64,000 bases of DNA, taken from contig JAPTHR010000001.1 in the NCBI GenBank assembly GCA_029228645.1, positions 62,001-126,000 of the forward strand, in the 5' to 3' direction. Positions 47,351-56,818 of the stretch are shown here, piece after piece. Position 1 is the stretch's first letter, and the number at the start of each line of letters is the position of its first letter. The translations under genes and the position numbers were made by a program. The notes under the pieces were generated by a model. That model made no database searches and was not told the origin of the DNA. It saw nothing but the letters and a program-made list of their open reading frames with translations. This DNA comes from Gammaproteobacteria bacterium Milos-ODIII6 (GTDB taxonomy: Bacteria > Pseudomonadota > Gammaproteobacteria > Chromatiales > Chromatiaceae).

Positions 47351-49414
47351 ATGAGTACTGAACTGCTGTTTGCCTTGGCCAGCGCCCTGGTGGCGCTGGC
47401 GTATGGCGCCGTGTCCGTTAAATGGATACTGGCCCAACCGGACGGTAACGCGCGCATGAAAGAGATCGCGCTGGCCGTGCAGGAAGGCGCCAAGGCCTAC
47501 CTCAACCGACAGTACAGCACGATCGCCATCGTGGGTGTGGTCCTCACTATCGTGCTGTTCATTTTCCTCGACTGGGCCACTGCGGTCGGCTTCGTCATCG
47601 GCGCGGTCCTGTCCGGCCTGGCCGGTTACATCGGCATGAACATCTCGGTCCGGTCCAACGTGCGTACCGCCGAGGCCGCCAACAAAGGGCTCAATGCGGC
47701 CCTCCAAGTCGCCTTCCGCGGCGGCGCCATCACCGGCCTGCTGGTGGTTGGCCTGGGTCTCCTCGGCGTTGCCGGCTACTATGCCGTGCTCGTCGCGATG
47801 GAGGTTGCGGACCCCTTGCACCCGCTCGTCGGCCTCGCCTTCGGCGGCTCGCTGATCTCGATCTTTGCCCGTCTCGGCGGCGGTATCTTCACCAAGGGCG
47901 CGGATGTGGGCGCCGACATCGTGGGCAAGGTCGAAGCCGGCATCCCCGAGGACGACCCGCGCAACCCGGCCGTAATCGCGGACAACGTGGGTGACAACGT
48001 GGGTGACTGTGCCGGCATGGCCGCCGACCTGTTCGAAACCTATGCGGTCACCGTGGTCGCGACCATGCTGCTTGGCGGACTGCTGATCGGCACCGAGGCC
48101 TCGGTGCTCTATCCGCTGGTGCTCGGCGGCGTATCGATCGTCGCTTCCGTGATCGGCACCTTCTTCGTCAAGGCGAGGGAGGGCGGCAAGATCATGAACG
48201 CCCTGTACCGCGGCCTGATCGTCGCCGGCGTGATCGCCGCGATCGGCTTCTGGTTCGTCACCGACGCCATGATGGGCGGTGGCGAAGAGGCGCGTCACCT
48301 GTACTACGCCGCGCTGATCGGCCTGGCGCTCACCGCCGCCATGGTGGTGATCACCGAGTATTACACCGCCACCGAGTTCAGCCCGGTGCGGCATATCGCA
48401 GAGGCTTCCACCACCGGTGACGGCACCAACGTGATCGCCGGTCTCGGCATCTCCATGAAGTCCACCGCGGCCCCGGTGCTGGCGGTATGCGCCTCGATCT
48501 GGGGTGCCTACGAACTGGCCGGCCTCTACGGTATCGCGATCGCCGCGACCTCGATGCTGTCCATGACCGGCATCATCGTGGCGCTGGACGCCTATGGCCC
48601 GATCACGGACAACGCCGGCGGTATCGCCGAGATGGCCGAGCTGGACGAGAAGATCCGCAACATCACCGACCCGCTGGATGCCGTCGGCAATACCACCAAG
48701 GCGGTCACAAAGGGCTATGCGATCGGCTCTGCCGGCCTCGCTGCCCTGGTGCTTTTCGCGGATTACACCCACACCCTGGAAAACAAGCTTGAAGCAATGG
48801 ACCCCGCTACGCTTGCAAGCACATTGGAGGCATCTGGTTTCAAGTCGATAGCAGACTACTTGAGTTTCAGCTTATCTGATCCCATGGTTCTGATCGGCCT
48901 GTTCATCGGCGGCCTGGTGCCCTTCCTGTTCGGCGCGATGGCGATGGAAGCCGTCGGGCGCGCCGCCGGCGGCATCGTCAACGAGGTTCGCCGCCAGTTC
49001 CGCGAGAAGCCGGGCATCATGGACCACACCGAGAAGCCGGACTACGGCCGCGCGGTCGACATGCTGACCAAATCCGCGATCAAGGAGATGATCATCCCCT
49101 CGCTGCTGCCGATCGCGGTACCGGTGGCGGTCGGCCTGCTGCTCGGCCCGCAGGCCTTGGGCGGCCTGCTGATCGGCACCATCGTCACCGGCCTGTTCGT
49201 GGCCATCTCCATGACCACCGGTGGTGGCGCCTGGGACAACGCCAAGAAATACATCGAGGATGGCAACTTTGGCGGCAAGGGTTCCGATGCCCACAAGGCC
49301 GCCGTAACCGGTGACACCGTGGGCGACCCCTACAAGGACACCGCCGGTCCGGCAGTCAACCCGCTGATCAAGATCATCAATATCGTGGCGCTGCTGATCG
49401 TGCCGCTGTTGTAA
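47351..49414 (+). CDS. hppA: Membrane-bound proton-translocating pyrophosphatase
   Basis: The 687-residue protein has about 16 membrane segments and the PPi-binding blocks [20 protein letters not shown] (near residue 184) and [19 protein letters not shown] Lys in [10 protein letters not shown] (near residue 450), in place of Ala, marks the potassium-independent, proton-pumping subclass. The enzyme couples PPi hydrolysis to proton export, or makes PPi from the proton gradient. It sits near the PPi-type phosphofructokinase and the soluble pyrophosphatase. Confidence 0.97.
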   Translation: MSTELLFALASALVALAYGAVSVKWILAQPDGNARMKEIALAVQEGAKAYLNRQYSTIAIVGVVLTIVLFIFLDWATAVGFVIGAVLSGLAGYIGMNISVRSNVRTAEAANKGLNAALQVAFRGGAITGLLVVGLGLLGVAGYYAVLVAMEVADPLHPLVGLAFGGSLISIFARLGGGIFTKGADVGADIVGKVEAGIPEDDPRNPAVIADNVGDNVGDCAGMAADLFETYAVTVVATMLLGGLLIGTEASVLYPLVLGGVSIVASVIGTFFVKAREGGKIMNALYRGLIVAGVIAAIGFWFVTDAMMGGGEEARHLYYAALIGLALTAAMVVITEYYTATEFSPVRHIAEASTTGDGTNVIAGLGISMKSTAAPVLAVCASIWGAYELAGLYGIAIAATSMLSMTGIIVALDAYGPITDNAGGIAEMAELDEKIRNITDPLDAVGNTTKAVTKGYAIGSAGLAALVLFADYTHTLENKLEAMDPATLASTLEASGFKSIADYLSFSLSDPMVLIGLFIGGLVPFLFGAMAMEAVGRAAGGIVNEVRRQFREKPGIMDHTEKPDYGRAVDMLTKSAIKEMIIPSLLPIAVPVAVGLLLGPQALGGLLIGTIVTGLFVAISMTTGGGAWDNAKKYIEDGNFGGKGSDAHKAAVTGDTVGDPYKDTAGPAVNPLIKIINIVALLIVPLL

Positions 49415-49437
49415 TCCGGCGCCTGCCGCAAAGCTCT

Positions 49438-49509
49438 CCCGGGATGGCCGCTACCGGCCCATCCCGGGGAAGATGCAAAGCCAAAGCCCCGCCCTTGCGG
49501 GGCTTTTTT
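49438..49509 (+). terminator. Tandem hairpins ending hppA transcription
   Basis: A first stem pairs CCCGGGATGG (49438-49447) with CCATCCCGGG (49459-49468). A second, AAAGCCCCGC (49483-49492) with GCGGGGCTTT (49497-49506), has a CCTT loop and ends in a run of seven Ts. The second is a classical intrinsic terminator. The first may add stability to the 3' end or be a separate repeat. Confidence 0.88.
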
Positions 49510-49572
49510 ACGCCCCGCGTTTACCGAACCGCTATACTTGCGCTCCTGTTAGAACACAAAGCGGAGACCTGC

Positions 49573-50118
49573 ATGAACCTCGACCGCGTCAGCACCGGCG
49601 ACGTACCGCACCAGATCAACGTGATCATCGAGATCCCGGCCCATTCGGACCCGGTCAAGTATGAGCTCGATAAAGAGACCGGCGCGATGTTCGTCGACCG
49701 TTTCATGTCGACCGCCATGTACTATCCCTGCAACTACGGCTATGTCCCACACACCCTCTCCGCAGACGGTGACCCGGTGGACGTGCTGGTACTGACTCCG
49801 CACCCGCTGATCTCGGGCTCGGTCATCAAATGCCGCCCCGTCGGGGTGCTCAAGATGACAGACGAGTCCGGGGACGACGCCAAGGTGCTGGCCGTGCCGG
49901 TAGACAAGCTGTGCAAGAGCTTCCGCGCCGTGGAGAGCTTCCGCGACCTCCCCGGCGATGTGCTCAACCGTATCTCGCACTTCTTCGAACACTACAAGGA
50001 CCTGGACGAAGGCAAGTGGGTGCGGGTGGATGGCTGGTATGGCCTGGATGAGGCGAAGAAAGAGATCATGCAGAGCGTGCAGATGTACCAGGAAGCGCCC
50101 GAGAAACCGAATTTCTGA
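49573..50118 (+). CDS. ppa: Soluble inorganic pyrophosphatase, family I
   Basis: The start at 49573 ([20 protein letters not shown]), with GGAG upstream, gives 181 residues; the longer open frame runs back through the terminator of hppA. Active-site blocks are [26 protein letters not shown] and the DGDPVDVLV metal site. It hydrolyses PPi to two phosphates. Finding a soluble enzyme beside the pump and a PPi-using kinase suggests that PPi flow is divided or regulated. Confidence 0.96.
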   Translation: MNLDRVSTGDVPHQINVIIEIPAHSDPVKYELDKETGAMFVDRFMSTAMYYPCNYGYVPHTLSADGDPVDVLVLTPHPLISGSVIKCRPVGVLKMTDESGDDAKVLAVPVDKLCKSFRAVESFRDLPGDVLNRISHFFEHYKDLDEGKWVRVDGWYGLDEAKKEIMQSVQMYQEAPEKPNF

Positions 50119-50166
50119 ATCAGGGCCCTCCCCTATACCCCTTTTTGCATCACCAGCGGTATCGCG

Positions 50167-50718
50167 ATGAAAGTCTGTATCCTGTCCGACAGCCACGACC
50201 ACATTCCCCTCCTCGATGCCGCCGTGGCGGACGCCAAGGCTTCCGGGGCGGAGGCCGTGCTGCATGCCGGTGACCTGGTTGCCCCCAGCACGCTCCACTG
50301 CCTGGAGAAGTACGGCCTGCCGGTGCATGTCATCCATGGCAATAACACCGGCGACATGCATGCCCTGACGCGTCTCTCGCACAAGCCCGGCAGCATCGTC
50401 CGCTACCACGGTATGGATGCCGGTATCGAACTGGGCGGACGCACCATCTTCATCGTGCACTATCCGCATTACGCGCATGCCATGGCCGCCACCGGCGACT
50501 GGGACCTGGTCTGCTGCGGCCACAGCCACAAGGTCGAGATCGCCGAGCACAACAACTGCAAGGGCGGTATCACCTGGGTGGTCAATCCCGGCACCATCGG
50601 CGGTGTCGGCAGCGCCCCCGCGACCTGGATCCTCGGCGACCTGGATAACATGACCTTCGAGGTGCGCGAGGTGCCGAAAAGCCTGGAGTACCGTGACCGG
50701 GTCACAGCCAACGCATGA
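50167..50718 (+). CDS. YfcE/MJ0936-family metallophosphoesterase
   Basis: The 183-residue protein has the two-metal phosphoesterase motifs in order: SDSHD, HAGD, HGNN, VHYPHY and CGHSH. Family members hydrolyse phosphodiester model substrates, and the natural substrate is unknown. The stop overlaps the moaC start by four bases. Confidence 0.92.
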   Translation: MKVCILSDSHDHIPLLDAAVADAKASGAEAVLHAGDLVAPSTLHCLEKYGLPVHVIHGNNTGDMHALTRLSHKPGSIVRYHGMDAGIELGGRTIFIVHYPHYAHAMAATGDWDLVCCGHSHKVEIAEHNNCKGGITWVVNPGTIGGVGSAPATWILGDLDNMTFEVREVPKSLEYRDRVTANA

Positions 50719-51197
50719 GCAAGCAGCTGACGCACTTCGATGAGCGCGGCCAGGCGCACATGGTGGATGTGGGTGGCAAGCAGGAAACCCACCGGGTGGC
50801 GGTCAGCAGTGGCGTCATCCGCATGCAGCCAGCCACCCTGCAACTGATCCGCGAGGGCGGGCACAAGAAAGGCGATGTCCTCGGGGTTGCGCGCATCGCG
50901 GGCATCATGGCGGCCAAGAAAACCGCCGAACTGGTGCCGCTGTGTCATCCGATCGCGCTGACCCACGTCTCGATCGAATTCGAGGCCGACAGCGACGCGT
51001 CCTGCATCCGCGCAGTGGCGCGTGCCGAGACCCGCTCCCAGACCGGGGTTGAAATGGAGGCGCTGTGCGCGGTCCAGAACGCCCTGCTGACGATTTACGA
51101 CATGTGCAAGGCAGTCGATCGCGGCATGTTGATCGATGCCGTCTGCCTGGAGCACAAGACCGGCGGCAAGAGCGGGGAATGGAAACGCCCACGTTGA
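50715..51197 (+). CDS. moaC: Cyclic pyranopterin monophosphate synthase
   Basis: The 160-residue MoaC has [29 protein letters not shown] and [13 protein letters not shown], which carry the catalytic Lys, His and Asp residues. It makes cPMP in molybdenum cofactor synthesis after MoaA. No other moa gene is in the window. Its end overlaps engB by 19 bp. Confidence 0.96.
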   Translation: MSKQLTHFDERGQAHMVDVGGKQETHRVAVSSGVIRMQPATLQLIREGGHKKGDVLGVARIAGIMAAKKTAELVPLCHPIALTHVSIEFEADSDASCIRAVARAETRSQTGVEMEALCAVQNALLTIYDMCKAVDRGMLIDAVCLEHKTGGKSGEWKRPR

Positions 51198-51799
51198 ACA
51201 AGCACTACCGCCAGGCATGCTTTGTGACCAGCGCGGCCAAGCTCAAGCAGGCACCCCCGGATGAGGGCTGGGAGGTCGCCTTCGCCGGTCGCTCCAACGC
51301 CGGCAAATCCAGCGCCATCAATGCCCTTTGCGATCAGAAGGCGCTCGCCCGCACCAGCCGCACCCCGGGGCGGACGCAACTGCTCAACTTCTTCGAACTG
51401 GATGCGCAGCGGCGGCTGGTGGATCTGCCCGGCTACGGTTACGCCAAGGTCTCGGAAGACGTGAAGCGCGACTGGCAGGGCGCCCTGGCCGACTATCTGC
51501 AGACCCGGGAGTGCCTGCGCGGGCTGGTTCTGGTCATGGATGCCCGCCACCCCCTCAAGGACTATGACCTGCAGATGCTCGCCTGGGCGAACCAGATCCA
51601 GCTGCCGGTACATGTCCTTCTGACCAAGGCGGACAAGCTCAACCGCCAGCAGTCCGGCGCCGCCCTGGAGAAGGTGGAAGAGGCACTGCGCGAGTACAGC
51701 CGCGATTTCAGCGCGCAACTTTTCTCCGCCAGCAAACGCTGGGGCATTGCCGAGGCGCATGCCCGCCTGGATGGCTGGTTCGAGTTCGCTCCGGCTTGA
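51179..51799 (+). CDS. engB: Ribosome-biogenesis GTPase EngB
   Basis: From the ATG at 51179 the protein has 206 residues with G1 GRSNAGKSS (37-45), G3 [10 protein letters not shown] and G4 TKAD, the EngB/YihA pattern. A TTG at 51194 is an alternative start and would reduce the overlap with moaC. EngB assists 50S assembly. It faces polA across a 304-bp convergent gap, as in E. coli and Pseudomonas. Confidence 0.95.
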   Translation: METPTLNKHYRQACFVTSAAKLKQAPPDEGWEVAFAGRSNAGKSSAINALCDQKALARTSRTPGRTQLLNFFELDAQRRLVDLPGYGYAKVSEDVKRDWQGALADYLQTRECLRGLVLVMDARHPLKDYDLQMLAWANQIQLPVHVLLTKADKLNRQQSGAALEKVEEALREYSRDFSAQLFSASKRWGIAEAHARLDGWFEFAPA

Positions 51800-51884
51800 G
51801 GGCCTGCGCGGGCCTGCAAGGACAGGTCCACGAACAAGCCGCCTCGAACGGTCCGATGGACACCTCCTCGAGAAAGAAAAGGCA

Positions 51885-52045
51885 ATAAAAAACCCGCCGA
51901 TAGGGGGTTCGGCGGGTCGAAGCTGCTCTCAGAGGGTAGTCAGAGTCTGCCGCAAGGGCAGGTCCGAGAGCAGGCCACCCCTTCCTTGGGGACGAGAAAA
52001 CGGGAAGTAGCCGGATTCACGAACCTTATTCTTATCCAGGCGACA
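51885..52045 (-). ncRNA. Candidate small RNA downstream of polA (Spot 42/ErsA position)
   Basis: On the minus strand, after the polA stop, a non-coding stretch contains a long-range stem CTGCTCTC/GAGAGCAG (51966-51973 with 51923-51930). A hairpin CTGCC/GGCAG (51947-51961) is nested in it, and a GC stem ends in TTTTTTATT (51886-51917). This is a typical sRNA layout: structured body plus intrinsic terminator. The position between polA and engB is the locus of Spot 42 in enterics and ErsA in Pseudomonas. Sequence identity with either is not evident by eye. Possible promoters are weak: TTGACC near 52085 with a poor -10, or a GGAAC-type extracytoplasmic box near 52080. The 5' end given is a guess. 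Confidence 0.45.
51886..51917 (-). terminator. Intrinsic terminator of the polA/ncRNA transcript
   Basis: On the minus strand ACCCGCCGA (51917-51909) pairs with TCGGCGGGT (51900-51892) across an 8-nt loop and runs into TTTTTATT. It lies about 190 bp past the polA stop, unusually far for a simple mRNA terminator, which supports a separate short transcript. Confidence 0.85.
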
Positions 52046-52103
52046 GCACCTTTGTGCGAAATGGTTCACATTTTGCCCGTTCCGGTCAAACCATCCGGCG
52101 AGC

Positions 52104-54812
52104 TCAGTGCGCCTGCTCCCAGTCATCACCGATACCGATATCGGCGACCAGCGGCACATCCAGTGCCGCCGCACCCTGCATGTGCTCGCGAATCCGGTCA
52201 CAGGCATGGTCCAGCGCCTCCGGAGCCGCCTCGAGCACCAGCTCGTCGTGCACCTGCATCAGCAGGCGCACCGCCGGCCGCTCCTCCTGGATCCAGCCAT
52301 CCACCGCAAGCATCGCGCGCTTGATGATGTCCGCTGCAGTGCCCTGCATGGGTGCATTGATCGCGGTGCGCTCCGCCCCGGCGCGACGCGCGCCGTTGCG
52401 TGAACGGATCTCCGGCAGGTACAGGCGACGTCCGAACAGGGTCTCCACGTAACCCTGCTCGCGCGCCTGCTCCCGGGTCTGCTGCATGAAATCCTGCACC
52501 CCGGGATAACGGGCAAAGTAGCGGTCGATGTAATCCTGCGCCTCGCCCCGCTCAATCCCCAGCTGTTTCGCCAGGCCGAACGCCGACATGCCGTAGATCA
52601 GGCCAAAATTGATCGCCTTGGCCGATCGCCGCTGCTCGGCGGTGACCGCCTCCGGGCTGTCCGCTCCGAACACCTCGGCCGCCGTGGCGCGATGGATGTC
52701 ACGCCCCTCCGCGAAGGCCCGGGTCAGGCCCGGGTCGCCGGAGAGGTGCGCCATGATGCGCAGCTCGATCTGGGAGTAATCGGCCGCGATCATGCGCCAG
52801 CCCTGTTGCGGCACAAAGGCGCGCCGTATCAGCCGCCCCTCCTCGCTGCGCACCGGAATGTTCTGCAGGTTCGGATCCGAGGAACTCAGGCGTCCGGTCG
52901 CCGCCACCGCCTGGTGGTAGCTGGTATGCACCCGGCCGGTGGCCGGCTTGACCATCTCGGGCAGCTTGTCTGTGTAGGTCGACTTCAGCTTGGAAAGGCC
53001 ACGATGCTCCAGGATGATGCGTGGCAGTTCATGCCCCTGCTCGGCCAGCTCCTGGAGCACGCTCTCGGCCGTGGAGGGGGCGCCTTTGGGGGTCTTCGCG
53101 ACGACCGGCAGCCCCAGCTCCTCGAAAAATATCTGGCCGATCTGCTTGGGCGAACCCATGTTGAACTGCCGCCCCGCGACGGCGTAGGCCTGCTGCTCGA
53201 GTTCATGCATGCGCTCCGCCAGGCGCTGGCTCTGCTGCGCGAGCATGCCGGTGTCGATCCTCACGCCGGTTCGCTCCATGCGCGACAGAACAACGATCAG
53301 CGGCACCTCCAGCTCCTGCAGCAATGCTGCCAGGCGCTCCGCCTCCTGCAACCGGGGCCAAAGCGTCTGGTGCAGGCGCAGTGTGATGTCGGCGTCCTCC
53401 GCGGCATACGGCCCGGCCTGCTCGAGCGGAATCTGATCGAAGCTCAGTTGCTTGGCGCCCTTGCCCGCGATCTCCTCGAAGTGGGTGGTCTTGTGCTGCA
53501 GGTGCCGCTCGGCAAGCGAGTCGAGATCGTGCCGCCCGGTGCCGGCATCCAGCAGATAGGATTCGAGCATGGTATCGAACGCGATTCCGCGCAGCTCGAT
53601 GCCGTGATTCGCGAGCACGTTCTTGTCGTACTTGATGTGCTGACCGATCAGGCGCGCGCGTTCGCCCTCGAGTAGCGGGCGCAATTGCTCCAACACCCAT
53701 TCCCGCTCCAGCTGTTGCGGCGCGCCGGGGTAAGCGTGCGCCAAGGGCACATACGCCGCCTGATCCGGTGCGACACTGAAGGACACGCCCACGACCTCGG
53801 CCAGCATGTAATCGAGGCTGGTGGTCTCGGTATCGAAGGCGATGTATTCCGCCTTGCGCAGGCGCGCCAGCCAATCCTCGAAACGCTTTTTGTCAGTGAC
53901 GATCTCGTAGTCGGTATCTGCCGGACTGTCAGCCGGGGCCGGCTGCTGCGCCGACTCACCCCGCTCCAGCGATGCGAGCAGGCGGCTGGCCCCCATGCGC
54001 CGGTAATGGGTGCGCAATGTATCTATGTCAGGCTCTCCCGGCGTCAGCTCGGCAACCGAAACCGCCAACTCCAGGTCGTGCCGGATTGCAGTGAGCTCCC
54101 GCGACAGGGACAGCTGCTCGAGGTTGGCGCGCAGACTGTCGCCGATCTTGCCCTTTATCTCGTCGGCGTGGGCCACGAGCTTGTCGATATCGCCGTACTC
54201 GCTGAGCCAGCGGGCGGCGGTCTTGGGACCGCACTTCGGAATGCCAGGGATGTTGTCGGCACTGTCACCGACCAATGCGAGATAGTCGATGATCTGTTCG
54301 GGTGCGACATCGAACTTGTCGATCACACCCTGACGATCGAGGAGCGTATCGGTCATGGTGTTGATCAGGGTCACATGTCCGTCGACCAGCTGCGCCATGT
54401 CCTTGTCACCGGTGGAAATCAGCACGTCCCTGCCCTGTGCACTGGCCTGGCGCGCCAGCGTCCCGATCACGTCATCCGCCTCGACCCCCTCCTCCATCAG
54501 CAGCGGCAGCCCCATGGCGCGCACGATCGCGTGCAGCGGCTCGATCTGTACCCGCAGGTCATCCGGCATCGGCGGCCGATGCGCCTTGTACTCGGCGTAC
54601 ATCTCGTCGCGAAAGGTCTTGCCGGGGGCATCGAATACGACTGCTATATTGACCGGTTGGTACTGATCGATGAGCTTGCGCAACATGTTGACCACACCGA
54701 CGATGGCGCCGGTCGGTTCACCCTCGCTGTTGGTCAGTGGCGGCAGTGCATGGAAGGCGCGAAACAGATAGGACGAGCCGTCGACGAGAATGATCGGGGG
54801 TTGCGCGTTCAT
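52104..54812 (-). CDS. polA: DNA polymerase I
   Basis: The 902-residue protein has all three domains: an N-terminal 5'-3' exonuclease (LVDGSSYLFRAFHALPP, YLALVGDSADNIPGIPKCG), a 3'-5' proofreading domain (YIAFDTETTSLDYM) and a family A polymerase with DYSQIELRIMAHLSGD, the O-helix region AKAINFGLIYGMSAFGLA and VHDELVLE. The proofreading Asp-Glu pair is intact. TATCCT ends six bases before the ATG, so the transcript could be nearly leaderless. It is divergent from the glutamate dehydrogenase gene, with 45 bp between starts. Confidence 0.97.
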   Translation of the reverse strand: MNAQPPIILVDGSSYLFRAFHALPPLTNSEGEPTGAIVGVVNMLRKLIDQYQPVNIAVVFDAPGKTFRDEMYAEYKAHRPPMPDDLRVQIEPLHAIVRAMGLPLLMEEGVEADDVIGTLARQASAQGRDVLISTGDKDMAQLVDGHVTLINTMTDTLLDRQGVIDKFDVAPEQIIDYLALVGDSADNIPGIPKCGPKTAARWLSEYGDIDKLVAHADEIKGKIGDSLRANLEQLSLSRELTAIRHDLELAVSVAELTPGEPDIDTLRTHYRRMGASRLLASLERGESAQQPAPADSPADTDYEIVTDKKRFEDWLARLRKAEYIAFDTETTSLDYMLAEVVGVSFSVAPDQAAYVPLAHAYPGAPQQLEREWVLEQLRPLLEGERARLIGQHIKYDKNVLANHGIELRGIAFDTMLESYLLDAGTGRHDLDSLAERHLQHKTTHFEEIAGKGAKQLSFDQIPLEQAGPYAAEDADITLRLHQTLWPRLQEAERLAALLQELEVPLIVVLSRMERTGVRIDTGMLAQQSQRLAERMHELEQQAYAVAGRQFNMGSPKQIGQIFFEELGLPVVAKTPKGAPSTAESVLQELAEQGHELPRIILEHRGLSKLKSTYTDKLPEMVKPATGRVHTSYHQAVAATGRLSSSDPNLQNIPVRSEEGRLIRRAFVPQQGWRMIAADYSQIELRIMAHLSGDPGLTRAFAEGRDIHRATAAEVFGADSPEAVTAEQRRSAKAINFGLIYGMSAFGLAKQLGIERGEAQDYIDRYFARYPGVQDFMQQTREQAREQGYVETLFGRRLYLPEIRSRNGARRAGAERTAINAPMQGTAADIIKRAMLAVDGWIQEERPAVRLLMQVHDELVLEAAPEALDHACDRIREHMQGAAALDVPLVADIGIGDDWEQAH

Positions 54813-54857
54813 GCCGCGAGGATACTATGAAGAGAATATCCACGCGCCTCCCGGATC

Positions 54858-56150
54858 ATGACCAGACCGTCACCGCAAACCCAGGGCCTGCTCCGTTTTC
54901 TCGACGCCACCCGCTACCTGGCCGAGTTCAAGAAGGGGCTGGTGGCGCACTTTGCCAACCCCAAACGGGTCCTGACCGTGTGCTTCCCGGTGGAGATGGA
55001 CGACGGCTCGGTGCGCAGCTTTCTTGGCTACCGGGTCCTGCACAACAACGTGCTCGGCCCCGGCAAAGGCGGGCTGCGCTTCCATCCGGAGTTGACCCTC
55101 GAGGAAGTCAGCTCGATGGCGGCCCTGATGACCTGGAAATGCGCCCTCATCGGGGTCCCCTTCGGCGGCGCCAAAGGCGGGGTGGTTTGCGACACCAAGC
55201 AACTCTCGGACGGCGAACTGCGGCGTATTACGCGTCGCTTCATTTCCGAGCTGGGCGACAACATCGGCCCGCACACGGATATCCCGGCGCCGGACATGTA
55301 CACCGACGAGAAGATCATGGCGCTGGTGTACGACACCTACGACACCATGCATCCCGGACGCAACAACCGCCCTGTCGTCACCGGCAAACCGATCGACCAC
55401 GGTGGATCGCTGGGACGCCGCGACGCCACCGGAGCCGGGGTGGTGTTCGCCACCGAACAGTTCCTGCGCCTGCAGGGCTCCGACGTCAGCAAAGACCTCG
55501 GCGGCCAACGCATCGTGGTCCAGGGCTTCGGCAAGGTGGGATTGGCCGCGGCACAGCTCTTTGTCAGCCGCGGCGCCAAAGTCATCGGCGTGAGCGACTC
55601 CCAGGGCGGGATCATGAATCCGGACGGTATCGACCTGGAGGCGGCCGAGAGCTACAAACAAAGCACGGGATCGCTCAGCGGCATGCCCGGGACCAGCAAC
55701 CTGAAGAACGAGGACCTGCTGCTGCTGGAGTGCGACATCCTGGTACCCGCTGCGACCGCCAGCCAGATCCACGCCAGCAACGCCGAGAAGCTCGCATGCC
55801 GCCTGGTCGTGGAGGCCGCCAACGACCCGGTCACCCCGGAGGCGGATATCATCCTCCAGGAGCGCGGCATACCGGTTCTACCGGACATCCTGGCGAATGC
55901 CGGCGGGGTGTGTGTCAGCTATTTCGAGTGGGTCCAGAACATCCAGAACCAGCGCTGGAGCGAGCAGGAGGTGACCCGCAGGCTGCGCCAGCGCATGCAG
56001 CAGGCGGTGGTGGCCGTACTGCAACGTCACCAGCAGATGCTGGAAAAACATCCGCACGACCCGCACGCCGGCATGCTGCGCACCGCGGCGCTCACCATGG
56101 CGATCGAAAACGTCACCTGCGCCACCCTGGAACGGGGCATCTGGCCCTGA
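54858..56150 (+). CDS. Glu/Leu/Phe/Val dehydrogenase (probable glutamate dehydrogenase)
   Basis: The 430-residue enzyme has the catalytic Lys in GVPFGGAKGGVVCD, the substrate block KGGLRFHPELTLEE, DIPAPDMYTD and a Rossmann fold with VVQGFGKVGLAAAQ. Length and motifs fit a hexameric GDH. The dinucleotide fold segment ending GVSDSQGGIMNPDG leans to NAD, but cofactor choice cannot be settled by eye. No strong ribosome site is seen before the ATG. Confidence 0.88.
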   Translation: MTRPSPQTQGLLRFLDATRYLAEFKKGLVAHFANPKRVLTVCFPVEMDDGSVRSFLGYRVLHNNVLGPGKGGLRFHPELTLEEVSSMAALMTWKCALIGVPFGGAKGGVVCDTKQLSDGELRRITRRFISELGDNIGPHTDIPAPDMYTDEKIMALVYDTYDTMHPGRNNRPVVTGKPIDHGGSLGRRDATGAGVVFATEQFLRLQGSDVSKDLGGQRIVVQGFGKVGLAAAQLFVSRGAKVIGVSDSQGGIMNPDGIDLEAAESYKQSTGSLSGMPGTSNLKNEDLLLLECDILVPAATASQIHASNAEKLACRLVVEAANDPVTPEADIILQERGIPVLPDILANAGGVCVSYFEWVQNIQNQRWSEQEVTRRLRQRMQQAVVAVLQRHQQMLEKHPHDPHAGMLRTAALTMAIENVTCATLERGIWP

Positions 56151-56196
56151 GGGCCGCTGCCAGAAAATGGCGTTCGACCCGCATCCGGAGGTCCGC

Positions 56197-56769
56197 ATGA
56201 AATCGACACGCAGGTTTGGCTTTTCGGGAATCCCGGTACTGGCACTGTGCGTGGTGCTCCTCAGCGGCTGCATCGGGGGCGCCACGGTGCGCGAGGATGG
56301 GCGCGTCAATCGATACATCGACCTGGTCGGTGGACGGATCGAGTTGCTCCAGCCCCTGCAGGTGCCCTCCGGCAAGGCGCGCGTTTTCCTGCAGAAAGGC
56401 AAGGTCCGCGCGGGCTTCGATTTCTACGCGCCACATTGCAGTTTCGAGATCCGGAGCGTCGACCACGACGGGATCAGCATCGCCCCGGACAACTTCGAGA
56501 TAACGCGCGTCACCCACGAGATGACCGAAATCGTGCAGGCACGCACGCTGAGGGTCGCCGCGCTGCTCCTGAGTGGGGTGGACGATGACGGCATCTCGCA
56601 GTACTTCGAGGGCTATCACTTCCGCCTCAACTCGCCCGGACAGACGCAAGTCCTGCGGATGAGCTGTTTCGGGGTGCACGCCGAGCCGGGCGACCTGTGG
56701 CCGCCGACCCTGCGCGAGATCCGCGCCACGCTGGGCGACATCGCGCGTCTGTATCCGCCGGCCAACTGA
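56197..56769 (+). CDS. Hypothetical lipoprotein
   Basis: The start at 56197, six bases after GGAGG, gives a 190-residue protein with a lipoprotein signal peptide and lipobox LLSGC (Cys25). The mature part is beta-rich with no recognised domain. It follows the dehydrogenase by 46 bp and could be in the same transcript. Function is unknown. Ile-Gly-Gly after the Cys would be compatible with outer-membrane sorting. Confidence 0.75.
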   Translation: MKSTRRFGFSGIPVLALCVVLLSGCIGGATVREDGRVNRYIDLVGGRIELLQPLQVPSGKARVFLQKGKVRAGFDFYAPHCSFEIRSVDHDGISIAPDNFEITRVTHEMTEIVQARTLRVAALLLSGVDDDGISQYFEGYHFRLNSPGQTQVLRMSCFGVHAEPGDLWPPTLREIRATLGDIARLYPPAN

Positions 56770-56818
56770 TCCGGCCTGCCAAACGGCGAACAGGAGTCGG
56801 AGGCGCGTTCAAATACCG

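Larger units (their letters stand above)
51800..52103. other. 304-bp convergent region between engB and polA
   Basis: There is no protein-coding frame of note. The minus-strand half contains a structured segment ending in an intrinsic terminator (see the ncRNA candidate). No clear plus-strand terminator for engB was found in 51800-51884. Confidence 0.7.

Noticed and set aside
54827-56200. 457-codon plus-strand frame overlapping the dehydrogenase
   Set aside because: It is out of frame with the dehydrogenase motifs and its sequence is Arg/Gly/Pro-rich, typical of a frame-shifted GC-rich shadow.
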